52,461 nucleotides of DNA, taken from Roseomonas gilardii (GTDB lineage Bacteria > Pseudomonadota > Alphaproteobacteria > Acetobacterales > Acetobacteraceae). The position numbers and the translations under genes were made by a program. The stretch lies in assembly GCF_001941945.1 (NCBI RefSeq), contig NZ_CP015587.1:1-52461 (forward strand). Direction: 5' to 3'. The notes under the pieces were generated by a model. The model saw only the letters and a program-made list of their open reading frames with translations. It made no database searches and was not told the origin of the DNA. This document shows positions 39,407 to 48,112 of this stretch, in pieces (position 1 is the stretch's first letter; the number at the start of each line of letters is the position of its first letter).

Positions 39407-40498
39407 TCACGCCTTGTCGCCGTCACCGGATGGCGTGCGTAGCACGGCTGCGGTTCGGGCACGTTCCCGGGCCAGGGCATCGTGAAAGCGCCGCGCCGCG
39501 ACCTGCCGCTTGCTGCGGTCGTAGTGCCCGTGGCCTGTCCGCAGGGTGATCGAGAGGATCGTGGGCCCGAGATGGGGATCGTCCGGAGCATCCATCACGG
39601 CCGATGTCATCAGCCCATGTCGGAAGCTGTGCGGCCCGAAGATCCCGTCCTTCCCGAAGCGCTTCTCCGACAGCCAGCGGATCCGCTTCTCCAGGCCGCG
39701 CGCTCCCAGCGGCTCGCCGCCCCAGTTGACCCAGAAGGCGTCCGATACGCGGCCACCCAGCAGTTCCAGCCGCTCCTGCGCGAGGTAGCGGTCGATCCAG
39801 GGGGTGAGGATAGCCGGCAGCCGGCAATCCTCGGCATAACGGGTCTTCGTGTCCTCCTGCTCCAGCCAGACACACCAGTGCTCGCCATCCCACCGCAGGT
39901 GCTTGCCCAGCCGGAAGGCGGCGATCGTGCGCAGGCGGTAGCCGCGCGACGCCAGGATGGCGATCAGTAGCCCGTCGCGCAGCTGCACCTGCCGGCGGCG
40001 CGGAGAGCGTCCCAACGATCCCTCCGCATGTTTCAGCCCCCAGTGGAACAGCACCGCGCTGTGATGGACCGGCTTGTCGTGGACCTGCATCGGCAGGAGT
40101 TCGCGGACCGGCGTGCCGCCGGGGCAACGGATCCAGGCGTGGTCACCACCGGGATCCAGGACTTTCAGCGCCATCTCGATCTCCTGCAGGCGGCCGACCA
40201 CGGTGTAGTCCGCGTTGCCCAGCGCACGGAGCTCATCGAAGAACCGGCCGACATTCTCTCCGGTCGCCAGCGCCGCCGGCGGGAGGTCCGGATCGAGCAG
40301 CCCGTGCCACAGCAGGAAGCCCAGGAAGCGCCCCCAGCCCTCCTCGGCCTTGGTGACGCTGGCCAGCGCCCAGTGCCGTGCCTTGCACGGCTGGCGCGAC
40401 CGCCGCCCCCGGCTGGCCAGGAACTCCTCCCAGCTCCTGCGATGGGAGGCCGGCCATTCCCGCAGGCGCAGGCAGCGCCGCCTTGGATCGGCGCTCAC
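39407..40498 (-). CDS. Tyrosine-recombinase-like integrase, small subunit of a pair
   Basis: A 363-aa protein of the phage-integrase superfamily. Visible motifs are LRTIAAFRLGKHL (near the first catalytic Arg), GPHSFRHGLMTSAV (H-x-x-R) and RTGHGHYDRSKRQVAARRF. The final Tyr is not at the canonical distance after the second His, so catalysis by this subunit is uncertain. The start overlaps the stop of the larger recombinase by four bases, implying they are made together. This looks like a two-recombinase unit with an upstream excisionase-like gene. Confidence 0.8.
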   Translation of the reverse strand: MSADPRRRCLRLREWPASHRRSWEEFLASRGRRSRQPCKARHWALASVTKAEEGWGRFLGFLLWHGLLDPDLPPAALATGENVGRFFDELRALGNADYTVVGRLQEIEMALKVLDPGGDHAWIRCPGGTPVRELLPMQVHDKPVHHSAVLFHWGLKHAEGSLGRSPRRRQVQLRDGLLIAILASRGYRLRTIAAFRLGKHLRWDGEHWCVWLEQEDTKTRYAEDCRLPAILTPWIDRYLAQERLELLGGRVSDAFWVNWGGEPLGARGLEKRIRWLSEKRFGKDGIFGPHSFRHGLMTSAVMDAPDDPHLGPTILSITLRTGHGHYDRSKRQVAARRFHDALARERARTAAVLRTPSGDGDKA

Positions 40499-42306
40499 CG
40501 GCCCACCCCCGCCCTGACGGCGGGACGCCTGGACAGACGGGAGGCGAGGGCCAGGCCGCGCGTCTCCTCGCGCAGCCGCAGCACACTCCTGCCGAAGCGG
40601 AGCGCCGCCGCTTCCTTCTCGAACAGGATGTAGTGGCGCATCGTCGTTTCGATGGAGCGATGCCCGAGGATGCGCCTGACCTCGTCGATCGCCTCCGGAT
40701 AATGCCTCAGATGCAGCCAGGCCGCGAAGCTGCGCATCAGGTGCGGGTTCACCTCGACACCGATCACCTCCCAGAGATGCGCCTTGAGGTGATTGGCCAG
40801 GGAGGTCGCGCTGATCGGACCGTCGCCGGCGCCGGGGAAGAGGTATGGATTGCCTTCATCCGTCAGGTCTGGCCGGTACGAGCGGATGTAGCGCTCGATC
40901 AGCCTGGCGGACCCCTCCGGCACCGGCCACTCGATGGGCTCGCCGTTCTTGACCTCGTGGCCGGCGATCACGAGGTGGGTCAGCCGGCGTCCCTTGGGGT
41001 CGAGACGGCGCAAGTTCCGGTCGAGACGCAGTCCCAGGAGGTTGGACAGCCGCATCGGGCAGATGGTCAGGATTTCCAGCATCACCGCGAGCCGCACCTG
41101 GCGGGCCGCCTCCACGGGCGCGAGATCCGGGTCCTTCGCCAGCCGCATGAGCCTCGCCGGCTCGTGCAGCAGCCCGGCATAGGCTGCCGGCTGGGTCAGG
41201 GCCCGGATGCGTTCGCGCACCCGCAGGGGGAGGCCGGCCCTGGGGTCCGGCTTCGTGTCGGCGACCCACTCCCTGATCGTGGCGAGCGTTTCGGCATCCA
41301 GGGGATCTTTCTTGCGCCCGGCACAGTACTTCGCCACCTGCAGCAGGGCCACGCCCACGGTCCAGACCTGCCCGCCCCTGCGTTCGGTGGAGCGCTCGAT
41401 GACGGCATCCAGGATGAGTTCCACCCGCTCGAGAGGCCTGACCAGGTCACACAGCGAACGCAGCTGTGTCAGCGGCACGCCACCTTTCACCAGCAGGGCC
41501 CCTGCCTGGCGGATGGAGAACAGGCGTGTCGCGATGGTCCGGGGACGCAGCACATGGTGCCGCTTGCCTTGGACACGTGACCGACGCCAGATGCTGGCCC
41601 CCACGACCGGCGCCAGCGTGGCGCTGAAGTCCCGAAGGTCGTCCTGGAAACTCTGTGGGTAATCCGTGAACGGCAGGGTGTAGGGCTGGCGGCGGCGGGG
41701 GGCTTTGAGGACAGGAAGCGGCATGCCGGAGGCGGCCACGACGGCGTTCCAGGCCCGCGCCACGACGACCGGGCGCCCCGCAACATTCGCACCCAGGCGG
41801 ATCCTCCTGTCGGCCATGGCCCATTCGGCCAGCATGACGTCCGATATCGCTTCCGGCCCGATCCCGCGTTCGCCGCAGTATCTTGCCAGGTGCCGCAGGC
41901 AGGCGACCTGAGCCTCCAGACGGGCGTGGCCGAGCAAGGCCTGCCAGGCCGGGGACAGGTCCTCGAAGGTGCGCAGGTCCGGCGCATGCAGACCCAGCCG
42001 CCGCAATGTCGCGCGCAATCCGCTCACCATGTTGCCGAAGCGCCTGGTCCGCATGCGATGCCCACCCGGAGGCTTTCGGAACAGCGCCTCGTTCAGCCAG
42101 GCGACATCGCAGGGCACCGCCGCGGGCTGTCGGCCCAGCAGCCGCGCGGCCGTCGTGAGGTCCGATCTGAGATCGCGGCGGCGTGTCGCCGGCAGATCGC
42201 TCCAGCCATCGATGGCTGCCATGGCCTCCGCGAAGCTGGGCACGGCGGAAGCCGGAAGCGGAAGGGATGGCAGCATCCCCGCGGAGCGCGGATCGTGGTC
42301 TTTCAT
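40495..42306 (-). CDS. Large tyrosine recombinase of a pair
   Basis: A 603-aa protein from the ATG at 42306. An upstream open frame to 42633 overlaps the HTH gene and is rejected. The C-terminal catalytic part shows ICPMRLSNLLGLRLDRNLRR (catalytic Arg region), VNPHLMRSFAAWLHLRHYPE (H-x-x-R) and RILGHRSIETTMRHY (final His and Tyr). The first 250 residues are a long N-terminal domain with no recognised motif. It works presumably with the smaller recombinase at 39407-40498 and the HTH protein at 42431-42652. Confidence 0.88.
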   Translation of the reverse strand: MKDHDPRSAGMLPSLPLPASAVPSFAEAMAAIDGWSDLPATRRRDLRSDLTTAARLLGRQPAAVPCDVAWLNEALFRKPPGGHRMRTRRFGNMVSGLRATLRRLGLHAPDLRTFEDLSPAWQALLGHARLEAQVACLRHLARYCGERGIGPEAISDVMLAEWAMADRRIRLGANVAGRPVVVARAWNAVVAASGMPLPVLKAPRRRQPYTLPFTDYPQSFQDDLRDFSATLAPVVGASIWRRSRVQGKRHHVLRPRTIATRLFSIRQAGALLVKGGVPLTQLRSLCDLVRPLERVELILDAVIERSTERRGGQVWTVGVALLQVAKYCAGRKKDPLDAETLATIREWVADTKPDPRAGLPLRVRERIRALTQPAAYAGLLHEPARLMRLAKDPDLAPVEAARQVRLAVMLEILTICPMRLSNLLGLRLDRNLRRLDPKGRRLTHLVIAGHEVKNGEPIEWPVPEGSARLIERYIRSYRPDLTDEGNPYLFPGAGDGPISATSLANHLKAHLWEVIGVEVNPHLMRSFAAWLHLRHYPEAIDEVRRILGHRSIETTMRHYILFEKEAAALRFGRSVLRLREETRGLALASRLSRRPAVRAGVGR

Positions 42307-42430
42307 GGGTCGGATTTCCCTGTTTGGCCAAGGGTGGCCAGGAGCGGCCATTCGTGCGTGCGTAGCAGAGTTGAATGTCCGCTTTAGCGGGGCGACGGAC
42401 GCACGACGTTCGCCAGAGCGTTGATCTGGC

Positions 42431-42652
42431 TCAGTCATTTCCGGATTCGTCGGAAGGGCCGGTGTCGTCGCCGGCGCTGTCGGCAAGCGCGCGCTCGAGG
42501 TCCGCGAGGCGGATCCGCACGGTGCCGGCGATACGAACAGTGGGAAGCAGGCCGTGCTGGCACCAGCGCCGCAACGTGCGGGCCGAGATGCCCAGGCGCT
42601 CGGTGACCTCGGCCAGGGTGAGCAGGCGCTCACCAGGATCAGGAGTGCTCAT
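42431..42652 (-). CDS. Excisionase/MerR-like HTH protein
   Basis: A 73-aa protein with a HTH_17-type fold: LLTLAEVTERLGISARTLRR and HGLLPTVRIAGTVRIRLADL. Proteins of this size and type act as excisionases (recombination directionality factors) or small regulators. It lies upstream of the recombinase pair, in the same orientation. A role in steering the recombinases is inferred from context. Confidence 0.8.
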   Translation of the reverse strand: MSTPDPGERLLTLAEVTERLGISARTLRRWCQHGLLPTVRIAGTVRIRLADLERALADSAGDDTGPSDESGND

Positions 42653-42975
42653 GAGCAGTGGCTTTCAGCCACGGAAGGAGCGCAGAAACCGTACTGCCGC
42701 TTGCTCATCCTTACTGATGAAGCGGCGCGCTTGCTGAGAACGGCGCGGTCCTTCGCTGTCAGAACCTTCGGATCACTCGGCGGACACAGGAAGCAGCCGG
42801 TATGATCATGAAGCTGTGGCTGCTGTGCGCCAACGAGCGATGCGGGTGGGCTTAGGTCAGTAAGTTGGTGTGTCTTGGATGACGTGTTCATCGCTCTTCC
42901 CGAGAGCGGGCAGGAATGCCCGGTTACGGCGGCGATGATTGGCTGGTGCGTTCTGGCGCAGCAAAATGGGAAGAA
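42653..42975. other. Intergenic stretch between the HTH gene and the 312-aa gene
   Basis: In these 323 bp an 80-codon open frame (42649-42891, minus) overlaps the HTH start by four bases, but its composition is not protein-like. I see no other feature. Confidence 0.35.
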
Positions 42976-43914
42976 TTATCCCTTTTTTCGCTTATTTTTA
43001 CCCATGTGGCTCCGCGCCCGAGCGCCTCTGATCCGCTCACTCACAGCATGAGGCGAGGCCGCCACGCGCTCGATGATCTTGGCGAATTTCTCATGAGGAC
43101 CATCGGGCATCTTCCGTAGGCAAGCTCCAAGATGCGCGAACAGGAACGTGCAGTATCTTACTGCCGGCCCCGAGATCTTGCCCGTGTTGGCATCCCTCGA
43201 TACCCCGGGCTCGCGCTCGAAGCAGAACTCATAGATCCTCAAGATCTCGTCGACGAAGCGCGAGAGTGCTTCCTGTCCTACCCTACCTGGTCTGCTATTC
43301 TGCTTGTGGTGCCGGTATGCGAGATCTGCCGAAACTGAAAGGTACTTGAGAAACGTGATCGCGCCGTGCAGCACTTCTTCGTCGTACATTTCGTTGTCGC
43401 GGGCGGGAGGTAGGGGACGCCCTTTCGGGCGCCGCACGCCCGCTATCTGTTGTGCATGTTCCTGGATCTGAAGATGCAAATTGATCAGCAGGTCGTCGAC
43501 TTCCGGCTCCAGCAGAAGCTGCGCCGCGATCATCTGACCGTGCTCGCTTGTCTCTTGCCTGGATGGATCCCGCCATTCAGGACTGATCATCGCCAAAACG
43601 GCCGACAGCTTTCTGCTGAAGCCAAGCAGCCACGCTTTCTTCTCGGGAAGAAGGTGAATTTGCCATGAATACCAAGCGTAGAAGGACTGCCTCATCGCGC
43701 CCTGAAGCATCCATGCCATGGTGGCCGCAGGCACGGAGTAGGGTCCTTTTTTGATGTCGACGAACTTCACGAGCTTGGCGACATGCGAAGCATTGAAGTT
43801 GATGTGGGTTTCCGCGTAGATGAACTTCTCGTCGGAGGCGATGTTCACGAAGGGCGGGCCGCTGACTGCCTTCCTGGCTTTCCGTTTTGGTGCGCTTCGC
43901 TGCGGCTTTGTCAC
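42976..43914 (-). CDS. Hypothetical protein near the recombinase pair
   Basis: A 312-aa protein of normal amino-acid composition that I do not recognise. The N-terminus is basic (RSAPKRKARKA), the middle is helical with tryptophan- and tyrosine-rich runs (MAWMLQGAMRQSFYAWYSWQ), and the C-terminus is again basic (ARARSHMGKNKRKKG). Its codon use is less GC-rich than that of the neighbours, suggesting separate acquisition. It is co-directional with the excisionase-like and recombinase genes and may belong to the same mobile unit. Confidence 0.7.
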   Translation of the reverse strand: MTKPQRSAPKRKARKAVSGPPFVNIASDEKFIYAETHINFNASHVAKLVKFVDIKKGPYSVPAATMAWMLQGAMRQSFYAWYSWQIHLLPEKKAWLLGFSRKLSAVLAMISPEWRDPSRQETSEHGQMIAAQLLLEPEVDDLLINLHLQIQEHAQQIAGVRRPKGRPLPPARDNEMYDEEVLHGAITFLKYLSVSADLAYRHHKQNSRPGRVGQEALSRFVDEILRIYEFCFEREPGVSRDANTGKISGPAVRYCTFLFAHLGACLRKMPDGPHEKFAKIIERVAASPHAVSERIRGARARSHMGKNKRKKG

Positions 43915-44405
43915 GGCGACTTCCCATGCTGTCGGACACTCGCGACCGGCTGTCCTTGATCGAGCTCTGCTGTCTCAACGAGGACCATGCGGCATACGAT
44001 CAGCCGCTCAACTAGCACCACGCGTGCGTCCTTCCCACTCCTTGATGCCTGCGGTCTTGGCATCATCCGCTGCTGCTCGCGGAATGCCCGAACAGGAAAG
44101 GAGGGCATCTTGGATAGCTCGATAGCCGTTTCGGCATGCTTCATGTCCACAGCAGGCCGCGCGATCGACGATCAATCTACGTCCTATCGAGCGATGGCCA
44201 TAAGGCTTGTGGATTATGGTAATCAATCATGTCACGCATCCTGATGCAGAACCTTCTTCCGCATGAGAAGCGCGCAGGTATGAACATGGGCTAAGACCCC
44301 CAGCAACTCGCTCGCCCTTCAGGGACAAGATCGTTGTAGCTCGTCCCTGGACGTCGCGCTCCGTCTTCAGCCTGCCCGCGGATGGCCTGGCAAGCGACCA
44401 GGATC
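43915..44405. other. Non-coding stretch between the 312-aa gene and the DUF697 GTPase
   Basis: In these 491 bp the frames present (for example 44008-44226 minus and 43987-44244 plus, opposite each other) have no recognisable motif, and neither is convincing. No repeat or RNA structure was identified. Confidence 0.35.
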
Positions 44406-46064
44406 CTACGCCGGCGCGGGAGCAGCTGCGTCACCCGGCGGCCGCTTCTCCTTCTCCTTCCAGGTCTCCCAGAACCGCTGGAAGCCTTCGCGCAATTCCT
44501 CACCTTCCGGCATCCGCCCCGCATCCGTGTGGTACCGGCAGAGGAATTCGATGAAGCCGTAGCCCAGGCCGTAAGTCGCCGAGGCGGCGATGCCGGCCGT
44601 GATGATGCCGCCCACGACCGAACCGATCCCCGGAATCAGCTTGAGAACCTGCCCCGCGATCAGCCGGCCGCCACCGGCCACAGCTAATGCTCCTACCATG
44701 GAACCGGCCAGGGTCAGGATGTTGTCGCGTGTCATTCGGACGCCCATGGCGGCGGCGATGCCGGTGATCATGCCAGTGTTCGCGGCGAAGACGCCGGCGG
44801 CATCCGCTACGGGAACAGGTACGGCCGCGGCGGCTGCGGCAGTTGCCGAAGCAGCCGCCGCGATCTTCAAGGCAGTCTCACGCTTGCGCGTGAGGTCGAC
44901 CTGCTGTGCTGCCTCAAAGGCGGCCTTCGCAAATGTTAAGGTTTCGAGGGTTACCTTGACCAACTCAGGCAAGCCAAAAGGTGGCTGGTCGTCCCACGGC
45001 TCGACCAGGACACGCACCACGCCGCATGCGTCGGGCAGGATCTTGCGGACGGTGCCTGCAAAGGCACGGGGGCCTATGGCCTTGGTCAGCACGACGATGA
45101 CCGGGATGCGGTGCCGGGCACAGAGTTCGGCGACACGCACCTCGCCATCCTGGATCCGGGCTCCCGGTTCGTCGATGCAGAGCCAGAGGACATGGATCCT
45201 GTCCTCCGCCCGGCCGCTGGCATGGGCCTTCTCGATCTCGCCTGCAAGCGCGGCCAGCGTCGCGTCGAAGGCCACCATCTCCAGGCCCTTGGTGTCGCAC
45301 AGACGCACCGGCAGGCCTTCCGGCTCGAACCAGGTGATGTCCTGGGTGACCGGCCGCCCCATCCCGACCTTGGCGACCTCCCGGCCGAAGACCGCGTTGA
45401 TGAGGGTGCTCTTGCCCACGCCGGAGCGCCCCGCCACCAGGATGTTGGCCTTGCCCAACTTCCGCACCGCCTCCTCGGCTTTCTTCTCGAAGTCCCGCAT
45501 GAACGGCATGTCTCCCAGCATCTCACGGCCCAGGTCGAACACCCGCTGGCCAGCATCCGTAACCGCTTCCGTCATGTGCCCCAGCCATCCCGGCCCATCG
45601 TCCGCCGGACGCCGCAGGATCCTGGCCTCGGCCGGCATGCGCAGCATCCCGGCGCGGCGCAGCTTGCGATGCCGCAGGCCGGCCACCTCCAATGCAAGCT
45701 GCTGCAGGGCATCCCGTGGAAGGGCCGGGAGGTGGGTCAGGACTTCCTTTTCCAGTTCCGGAATGGTGGCCATGCGCGGCACTGGCAGGCCGGCCCGCAT
45801 GAGTGCCAGGGCCGCCAGATCGGCCTGCGGTTCACCGAATCCCGGCCAGCCTCGCCTGGCGCTTCGCACGAAGCGTTCGGTGGCCTCGGCCAGCAGATAG
45901 GGACACCGGTCCGGTTGCTTGCTGTCCTGGCGGACCGAAGGCACGGCGGTGGGGTCGGGGGACAGCATGCTCAGGGCCAAGTCCACGGAACCCAGTTCGG
46001 AACTGCTGGACGCCATGAACAGTGCGGTGAGGTCGGCCAGCAGGAGCTGGGATGCCGTGACCAT
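44406..46064 (-). CDS. Era-like GTPase with C-terminal DUF697 membrane domain
   Basis: A 552-aa protein. The GTPase core has G1 AGRSGVGKST (about 211-220), a G3 DTKG (257-260) and G4 TKAI (327-330). The C-terminal part (about 380-520) contains alanine/glycine-rich helices (ILTLAGSMVGALAVAGGGRL, LKLIPGIGSVVGGIITAG) as in DUF697 proteins. It may associate with the membrane. It starts 57 bp from a divergent membrane-protein gene. Similar GTPase-DUF697 proteins are linked to stress or defence islands but are uncharacterised. It is a second DUF697-bearing system on the plasmid besides the YcjX/YcjF pair. Confidence 0.85.
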   Translation of the reverse strand: MVTASQLLLADLTALFMASSSSELGSVDLALSMLSPDPTAVPSVRQDSKQPDRCPYLLAEATERFVRSARRGWPGFGEPQADLAALALMRAGLPVPRMATIPELEKEVLTHLPALPRDALQQLALEVAGLRHRKLRRAGMLRMPAEARILRRPADDGPGWLGHMTEAVTDAGQRVFDLGREMLGDMPFMRDFEKKAEEAVRKLGKANILVAGRSGVGKSTLINAVFGREVAKVGMGRPVTQDITWFEPEGLPVRLCDTKGLEMVAFDATLAALAGEIEKAHASGRAEDRIHVLWLCIDEPGARIQDGEVRVAELCARHRIPVIVVLTKAIGPRAFAGTVRKILPDACGVVRVLVEPWDDQPPFGLPELVKVTLETLTFAKAAFEAAQQVDLTRKRETALKIAAAASATAAAAAAVPVPVADAAGVFAANTGMITGIAAAMGVRMTRDNILTLAGSMVGALAVAGGGRLIAGQVLKLIPGIGSVVGGIITAGIAASATYGLGYGFIEFLCRYHTDAGRMPEGEELREGFQRFWETWKEKEKRPPGDAAAPAPA

Positions 46065-46120
46065 TGCGGAGTTCGATCCGGTTCGGTTTATATCCGGAAT
46101 TACTACCTGGAGTTGTTGTC

Positions 46121-46882
46121 TTGCGCGAGATCACTGTGGAACTTGTCGGCCGAAAGGTTGGCGAATTCGCCGCCGGAAGGTGGGGAGACCGCCTCCAGAC
46201 GGGCTTCGAGACCGGCAAGGGCATTTCCGGCCCGGTCGGTCAGGCGCTGCTGGATGCCTTCATGGTGGACCGGCTTGTCGGCACCATCTGGCCGTCCCTT
46301 CTGCCGCTGGCCTTCATGCTGGTGTTGCACACGGCGGCCGCGACGGCGGGCCTGCCCGAGGCGGAACGCATCCTGGCGGGTCTGGCGGTGGGTGGAACCC
46401 TGCTGTGGTCGGCTTATGCGGTCGTTACCGGCGGACGCGCAGCCTGGCCCTGTCTGCGTGTCTGGTGGGTGACACGCCAGCGGCCCCGTGAGTACGCGCG
46501 CATGATGATCTTCCATGCGATACGCGACTGGTGGCAGCAGACTGCGGAACCCGAGATGAGCGGGGACGGCACCGGGGTGACGTTCTTCAGGAGCGCCTTC
46601 ACGACGCTGCAGGCCAAGCTCAACCTGACGCCGGATCGTGTCGCCTTCGAGATCGCCAACCATCTCGCGCCGATCCTGGTACGGCACCTTCTGTCGCGAC
46701 TGGCCATGATCGTGGCGCCGGTCCTGATCGCGCTGCTCTACTACCGCTTTGCGATATACCCGGATCTCGTGGAAGGCAGCATCGGCGTGGGACCGTGGCG
46801 CCTCGCCCTGTATCCGTTCGCCGCCCTCGCGGATGCTGTCTCTGGATCCGCCCTGCGGTCCGCACTGCTTATCCGCGGCTGA
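46121..46882 (+). CDS. Hypothetical membrane protein, divergent from the DUF697 GTPase
   Basis: A 253-aa protein from TTG 46121, with ctggag as ribosome binding site. An open frame from 46064 would overlap the divergent start. Two hydrophobic segments (IWPSLLPLAFMLVLHTAAAT and ILAGLAVGGTLLWSAYAVV) precede a cytoplasmic-type stretch. A third segment follows (LAMIVAPVLIALLYYRFAIY) and possibly a fourth at the end. No family is recognised. The divergent arrangement with the GTPase suggests a partner at the membrane. Confidence 0.7.
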   Translation: MREITVELVGRKVGEFAAGRWGDRLQTGFETGKGISGPVGQALLDAFMVDRLVGTIWPSLLPLAFMLVLHTAAATAGLPEAERILAGLAVGGTLLWSAYAVVTGGRAAWPCLRVWWVTRQRPREYARMMIFHAIRDWWQQTAEPEMSGDGTGVTFFRSAFTTLQAKLNLTPDRVAFEIANHLAPILVRHLLSRLAMIVAPVLIALLYYRFAIYPDLVEGSIGVGPWRLALYPFAALADAVSGSALRSALLIRG

Positions 46883-47164
46883 AGCCGTCGCGTCGAAGGC
46901 CGCACAAGATGCTCTCGGAGTACGCTTCGGGATTGGACAGCGGATAATTGCCGCACCTGAGGCTTCAAGCCCAGCACAAGGTCAGGTCTCGATGAAGCCA
47001 GCTGTGCAGCATTTCGCGGGCTCCGTCCGCAGATGCCCGACCGGTGCTGCGGATACTCCGGCGAATTCCTTCGGGAATACGACGACGATGCCCTCGCTGT
47101 CGCTCCGTTCCAGCCGGGCGCCAAGCGCCCACAGCCGTAGTTCTGCAGGTCGCGGGCAAATGGA
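46883..47164. other. Non-coding stretch downstream of the membrane protein gene
   Basis: In these 282 bp no convincing gene or structural element is seen. Confidence 0.35.
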
Positions 47165-47680
47165 CTAGGCGATGTACTCGCCACCATGGCGGGGCGTGAC
47201 CGGCAGTGGGCGCCGCCGTCCCCGGTTCTCCAGCCTTTGCGCCACCCGCAGCTTGGCTTGGATGCCGTCGCGTCCCTGCGCTGGTGTCGCGATCAGTGCC
47301 TGCTCAACCTCAAGGAGCCAGTCAGTGGCGGCATCGAGTTCTGGCTTGAGGCGGTCTTCGTCCGCAAGCGTCCTTGCCCGGGCCTGCAGTGCCCCCAGGA
47401 CGGCGTGGGCGTTCCTCCATTCGGCATGGAGCCACAGCAGCTTCGCGTCCGGATCACCGGATGGCCCGGTCTCCGATAAGGCGTCACGGAAGATGGAGAG
47501 AGTCAGGCTGTCGGCGGCGAGCGCGGCATGGCGGGAAAGGCCTCCTCTGCCGTGTGTGATATGGGGTCGATGCCATTCGCGCCGCTCTCGAAGCAGCGGG
47601 CGTGGAATTCATTCCAGAGAACGGTGGAGGTGCCGGAGTGCGGCTGCGCAAGAGACCGTCGTGAAGATCCTGCCTTTCAT
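47165..47680 (-). pseudogene. Frameshifted hypothetical gene
   Basis: An ATG at 47680 begins MKGRIFTTVSCAAALRHLHRSLE, then a stop. A +1 frame then gives WNEFHARCFESGANGIDPIS..., and the first frame resumes with LAADSLTLSIFRDALSETGPSG, DAKLLWLHAEWRNAHAVLGA, and APATPAQGRDGIQAKLRVAQ-like sequence to the stop at 47165-47167. The C-terminal half resembles small alphaproteobacterial proteins with an ATPA...AKLRVA-type motif. Two shifts imply a decayed gene, or sequencing errors. Confidence 0.5.
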
Positions 47681-47728
47681 GTCTGCCCTCGTCAGCAACT
47701 CCATCCTCCATCACATCGCGAGGCTCGG

Positions 47729-48085
47729 ATGGCAGTAGCCGATGAAGCGGCCGTCCCGGCCGGCGCCGTCTACGACGGCGATGGCAGGCTGGTCCTGGGC
47801 AGCGGTCCCACCTTCTCGCTCGGCCTGGTCACGGACCGTGCCTTCCAGGCGGTGCTGCACAACCTGGACGAACCAGGAAACACGATCGAGCCGGAGGACC
47901 GCCTCTGGCTCCTGCCCGAAGGGCTGGTCCCGGGCGCTGCCCTTCCAGAGCACGTGCTGGCCAGCCTCGCCGCGGTGGTGCGGGCCGGCGGCAAGGTCGT
48001 CGTGATGGCGGACGGCGCCGAGGTTGGTAACCGGGCCTGCGAAGCCATCGAGCGGGCGCTCGACGCGCACCAGGGCAGCGCCTGA
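47729..48085 (+). CDS. Hypothetical protein
   Basis: A 118-aa protein from the ATG at 47729; the open frame extends upstream to 47528 without support. It has mixed alpha/beta character (GAVYDGDGRLVLGSGPTFSLGL, RLWLLPEGLVPGAALPEHVL, GGKVVVMADGAEVGNRACEAI). No family is recognised. It is divergent from the frameshifted gene at 47165-47680 and convergent with the LysR gene. Confidence 0.6.
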   Translation: MAVADEAAVPAGAVYDGDGRLVLGSGPTFSLGLVTDRAFQAVLHNLDEPGNTIEPEDRLWLLPEGLVPGAALPEHVLASLAAVVRAGGKVVVMADGAEVGNRACEAIERALDAHQGSA

Positions 48086-48112
48086 CCACGCGTTCCCGGC
48101 AGCGGCCCTCCT

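Noticed and set aside
42306-42633. N-terminal extension of the large recombinase
   Set aside because: It overlaps the HTH gene in another frame and has no protein-like composition. ATG 42306 gives a sensible N-terminus.
42649-42891. An 80-codon minus frame overlapping the HTH gene start by four bases
   Set aside because: Despite the coupled spacing, the sequence is serine/glutamine-rich without any motif or a clear ribosome binding site.
44008-44244. Short frames on both strands between the 312-aa gene and the GTPase
   Set aside because: Both have similar weak composition on opposite strands and no known motif.
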